Source of the DNA: an uncultured Bacilli bacterium | GTDB taxonomy: Bacteria > Bacillota_I > Bacilli_A > RF39 > UBA660 | Direction: 5' to 3' | Assembly (NCBI GenBank): GCA_947627525.1 | Contig: CANQWJ010000010.1 | Span: forward strand, 1 to 16,400 | DNA: 16,400 bases | Shown here: positions 14,298 through 16,400 of the stretch, piece after piece | Layout of the letters: the number at the start of each line of letters is the position of its first letter | How positions within the stretch are numbered: the first letter of the stretch is position 1 | Made by a program: the position numbers and the translations under genes | Notes under the pieces: model-generated | What the model was told of the DNA's origin: nothing | The model's input: the letters and a program-made list of their open reading frames with translations, nothing else | Databases searched by the model: none

Positions 14298-16286
14298 TTA
14301 CTCTTCTACTAATTTTTGAAAGTCATCTTCACTCCAAATAGGGATGCCTAATTTTTGTGCTTTTTCATATTTACTTCCAGGATTACTTCCAACAATAACG
14401 GCTGACGTGTTTTTACTTACTGATGATGATGCTTTGCCACCTAAAAGTTGAATTCTCTCTTCAATTTCGTCACGCGTATATTTTTCTAGAGTTCCCGTTA
14501 TGACGAAGGTCTTACCATTAAAGTTTTCATTTACTTCAACTTTTGGTCCGGTATAGGTCATATTAACTCCCAACTCTTTTAAACCATTAACTTGTTCCAT
14601 ATTAAATGATAAATTAAAATAATCTTTTATACTTTTAGCTATTATTTCACCAATATCGGGAATGTTTATTAATTCTTCAAAATCAGCATTGATTAAGTTA
14701 TCTAAAGTTTCATATTTCATTGCTAGAATCTTGGCTGTTTTTTCACCGACATTAGGAATACCTAAAGCAAAAATTAATTTTTCAAGAGACTGTTTTTTAG
14801 AATTTTCAATAGCGGTCATTAAATTATCGATGCTCTTTTCACCAAAACCTTCTAACTCAACTAGATCTTTGCGATGTTCTTTTAACTTATAGAAATCGAC
14901 AAAACGATGTAAAAACTTTAAGTTATATAAGTCCTCAATTATTTGATCACCTAAACCATCAATATTCATTGCTTTACGACTAGCAAAGTGAATTAATCCT
15001 TCAATGTGACGACGATCACAGTTTTGATTGAAACAGTAATAGTCAACTTGCCCTTCTTTCTTCATTAATGGTGAATGACATATTGGACAAAACTTTATCA
15101 TTTCAAAGTCTTTTTCTTCACCAGTACGGCGGTCTTTAATAGATTCAACGACTTCTGGTATGACGTCGGCAGCTTTACGAATAGATACAATATCACCAAT
15201 CTTCAAATCTTTGTTTTTGACATAATCTTCGTTGTGAAGCGTAGCACGTCTTATCGTTGAACCTTGAACAATGACGGGTTCCAAAACCGCATTAGGTGTA
15301 ATTTGACCAGTTCTTCCAACCGTAAAAATGATATCAACTAATTTAGTTAAAACTTGTTTAGCTGGGAATTTATAAGCTGTTGCCCAACGCGGATATTTAG
15401 CTGTATAACCTAATTTCTTTTGATCAGGAAGACTATTTAATTTGATGACAATTCCATCGATTTCATAAGGAAGACTATCCCTATTTTCAGTATAGTATTC
15501 AACAAATTGAAGTAATTCAGAAATATTATTGACCAATTTATTATTAGTTGAATTGACTCTTAAACCTAAGTCTTCCATAAACTTTAAGGCTTCCATATGT
15601 GTCGTAATACCATAGTCTTCTGGATTTGGTAAGTGATATATCCAGCACTCTAGGCGACGAGAAGCAGCTACTTTGGAATCTAATTGACGAATAGATCCTG
15701 CGGCAGCATTTCTTGGGTTTTGAAGTAAATCTAGGCCTTCTTTCTTACGATTTTCATTAATCTGATTAAAGACCTCTTTACTCATATATATTTCCCCACG
15801 AACTTCGATATCAATGGGCTTTTTTAAAGTTAAAGGAACTGTTTTAATTGTCTTAACGTTATTAGTTATATCTTCACCAACGATACCATCACCACGCGTA
15901 GCGGCTTTAACAAGTTTTCCTTTTTCATACTGTAAAGAAACACTTAAACCATCGATTTTTAATTCACAAACATATTTGGGATCAATTCCTTCTTTTTTTA
16001 TTCTTGAATCAAAATTAACGATTTCACTTTCATTAAAAACATTAGATAAAGATAACATTGGTATTTTATGTGTTACCTTTTTAAAGTCATCTAGAATTTG
16101 ACCACCCGCACGTTGTGTTGGTGAATCACTTCGCGCAAGTTCAGGATGGGCTGCTTCAATATCATATAATTCACGCATGTATTTATCATATTCTTGGTCC
16201 GTTATTGTCGGATTATCTAAGGTATGATAATTGTAATCAGCTTCATTTATAATCGCAATTAATTCTTCATATCGTTTTTCTACCAT
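14298..16286 (-). CDS. ligA: NAD-dependent DNA ligase LigA
   Basis: 662 residues, full length for the family. It seals nicks in DNA during replication and repair using NAD+. The Ia domain is at the start (YNYHTLDNPTITDQEYD, about 19-35, for NMN binding). The adenylation motif has the active lysine K110 in ELKIDG; TRGDG at 130-134 and NPRNAAAGS at 190-198 follow, then the OB-fold with FTVGRTGQITPNAVLEPV. The zinc finger is C400, C403, C418 and C423. Helix-hairpin-helix repeats run to about 580, and a C-terminal BRCT domain at about 587-662 contains GKTFVITGTL. The start is supported by AGGGTGAT before the ATG. Nothing is missing. A short upstream gene end lies 50 bases away on the same strand. 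Confidence 0.98.
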   Translation of the reverse strand: MVEKRYEELIAIINEADYNYHTLDNPTITDQEYDKYMRELYDIEAAHPELARSDSPTQRAGGQILDDFKKVTHKIPMLSLSNVFNESEIVNFDSRIKKEGIDPKYVCELKIDGLSVSLQYEKGKLVKAATRGDGIVGEDITNNVKTIKTVPLTLKKPIDIEVRGEIYMSKEVFNQINENRKKEGLDLLQNPRNAAAGSIRQLDSKVAASRRLECWIYHLPNPEDYGITTHMEALKFMEDLGLRVNSTNNKLVNNISELLQFVEYYTENRDSLPYEIDGIVIKLNSLPDQKKLGYTAKYPRWATAYKFPAKQVLTKLVDIIFTVGRTGQITPNAVLEPVIVQGSTIRRATLHNEDYVKNKDLKIGDIVSIRKAADVIPEVVESIKDRRTGEEKDFEMIKFCPICHSPLMKKEGQVDYYCFNQNCDRRHIEGLIHFASRKAMNIDGLGDQIIEDLYNLKFLHRFVDFYKLKEHRKDLVELEGFGEKSIDNLMTAIENSKKQSLEKLIFALGIPNVGEKTAKILAMKYETLDNLINADFEELINIPDIGEIIAKSIKDYFNLSFNMEQVNGLKELGVNMTYTGPKVEVNENFNGKTFVITGTLEKYTRDEIEERIQLLGGKASSSVSKNTSAVIVGSNPGSKYEKAQKLGIPIWSEDDFQKLVEE

Positions 16287-16336
16287 TTTTAATCACCCTA
16301 TCTATTATTATATCAAAATATCTTTATAAAATTATA

Positions 16337-16400
16337 TTAATCCCATAGATTAGAAGGATATTCACCACTTTTAATCATTTCTTCAATAGCTTTGACAACA
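16337..16400 (-). CDS. C-terminal end of an unidentified gene
   Basis: The last 20 codons of a minus-strand frame enter from the right edge and end at TAA (16339-16337): VVKAIEEMIKSGEYPSNLWD. This is too short to identify. In many Bacillota pcrA lies upstream of ligA, but this tail shows none of the PcrA C-terminal features I remember. The 50-base gap to ligA has a TATAAT at 16331-16336 (minus strand) without a good -35. Confidence 0.6.
   Translation of the reverse strand, partial: VVKAIEEMIKSGEYPSNLWD

Noticed and set aside
14662..16101. Three plus-strand frames (14662-14892, 15075-15260, 15814-16101)
   Set aside because: They are antisense to ligA, which is complete and full of known motifs.

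Overview
The window is strongly AT-rich and gene-dense. It uses the standard genetic code: every long frame is open under code 11 with tryptophan as TGG, and all ten stop codons that can be read are TAA or TAG. Shine-Dalgarno sites are mostly GGTGA or AGGTGA, promoters are short and A/T-rich, and leuS is under T-box control. These traits, together with a Cse60-like small protein and MnmL/MnmM-type tRNA modification, point to a low-G+C Bacillota, most likely an uncultured gut Bacilli lineage of the RF39/Erysipelotrichales kind. The taxonomic call is inference.

Layout from left to right. (1) 1-3061, minus: an ABC exporter fusing an ATPase to an FtsX/MacB-type permease; its C-terminus lies outside the window. 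(2) 3152-3319, minus: a 55-residue Cse60-like protein. (3) About 3320-3672: a gene-free stretch rich in inverted repeats, with an orphan plus-strand terminator and then the leuS terminator. (4) 3696-7264, minus: a leucine-type T-box leader, a small three-helix membrane protein, and leuS. The leuS product carries a complete Nudix domain inside its editing domain. (5) 7277-9778, minus: a cytoplasmic GH31 glycosidase, whose end overlaps the T-box promoter. (6) 9779-9899: a divergent promoter region with two extended -10 elements back to back. (7) 9900-12621, plus: a patatin-like lipase, then, one base later, a single-chain fusion of the two enzymes that complete mnm5s2U in tRNA (YtqA/MnmL and YtqB/MnmM). 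(8) 12603-12634: a shared terminator between convergent operons. (9) 12633-14245, minus: a two-gene unit for the cell surface, made of an M15 (VanY-like) peptidase with a two-helix VirB2/TrbC-like N-terminus and coiled coil, followed by a membrane-anchored protein. (10) 14298-16286, minus: NAD-dependent DNA ligase ligA, followed at the window edge by the last 20 codons of an unidentified gene.

Most genes are housekeeping (leuS, ligA, tRNA modification) or ordinary envelope and transport functions. I see no prophage, IS element or CRISPR array. The most unusual items are two domain fusions: the Nudix-in-LeuRS insertion and the MnmL-MnmM chain. Next come the membrane protein placed between the leucine T-box and leuS, the VirB2-like/M15 protein, and the repeat-rich non-coding block at 3400-3630.
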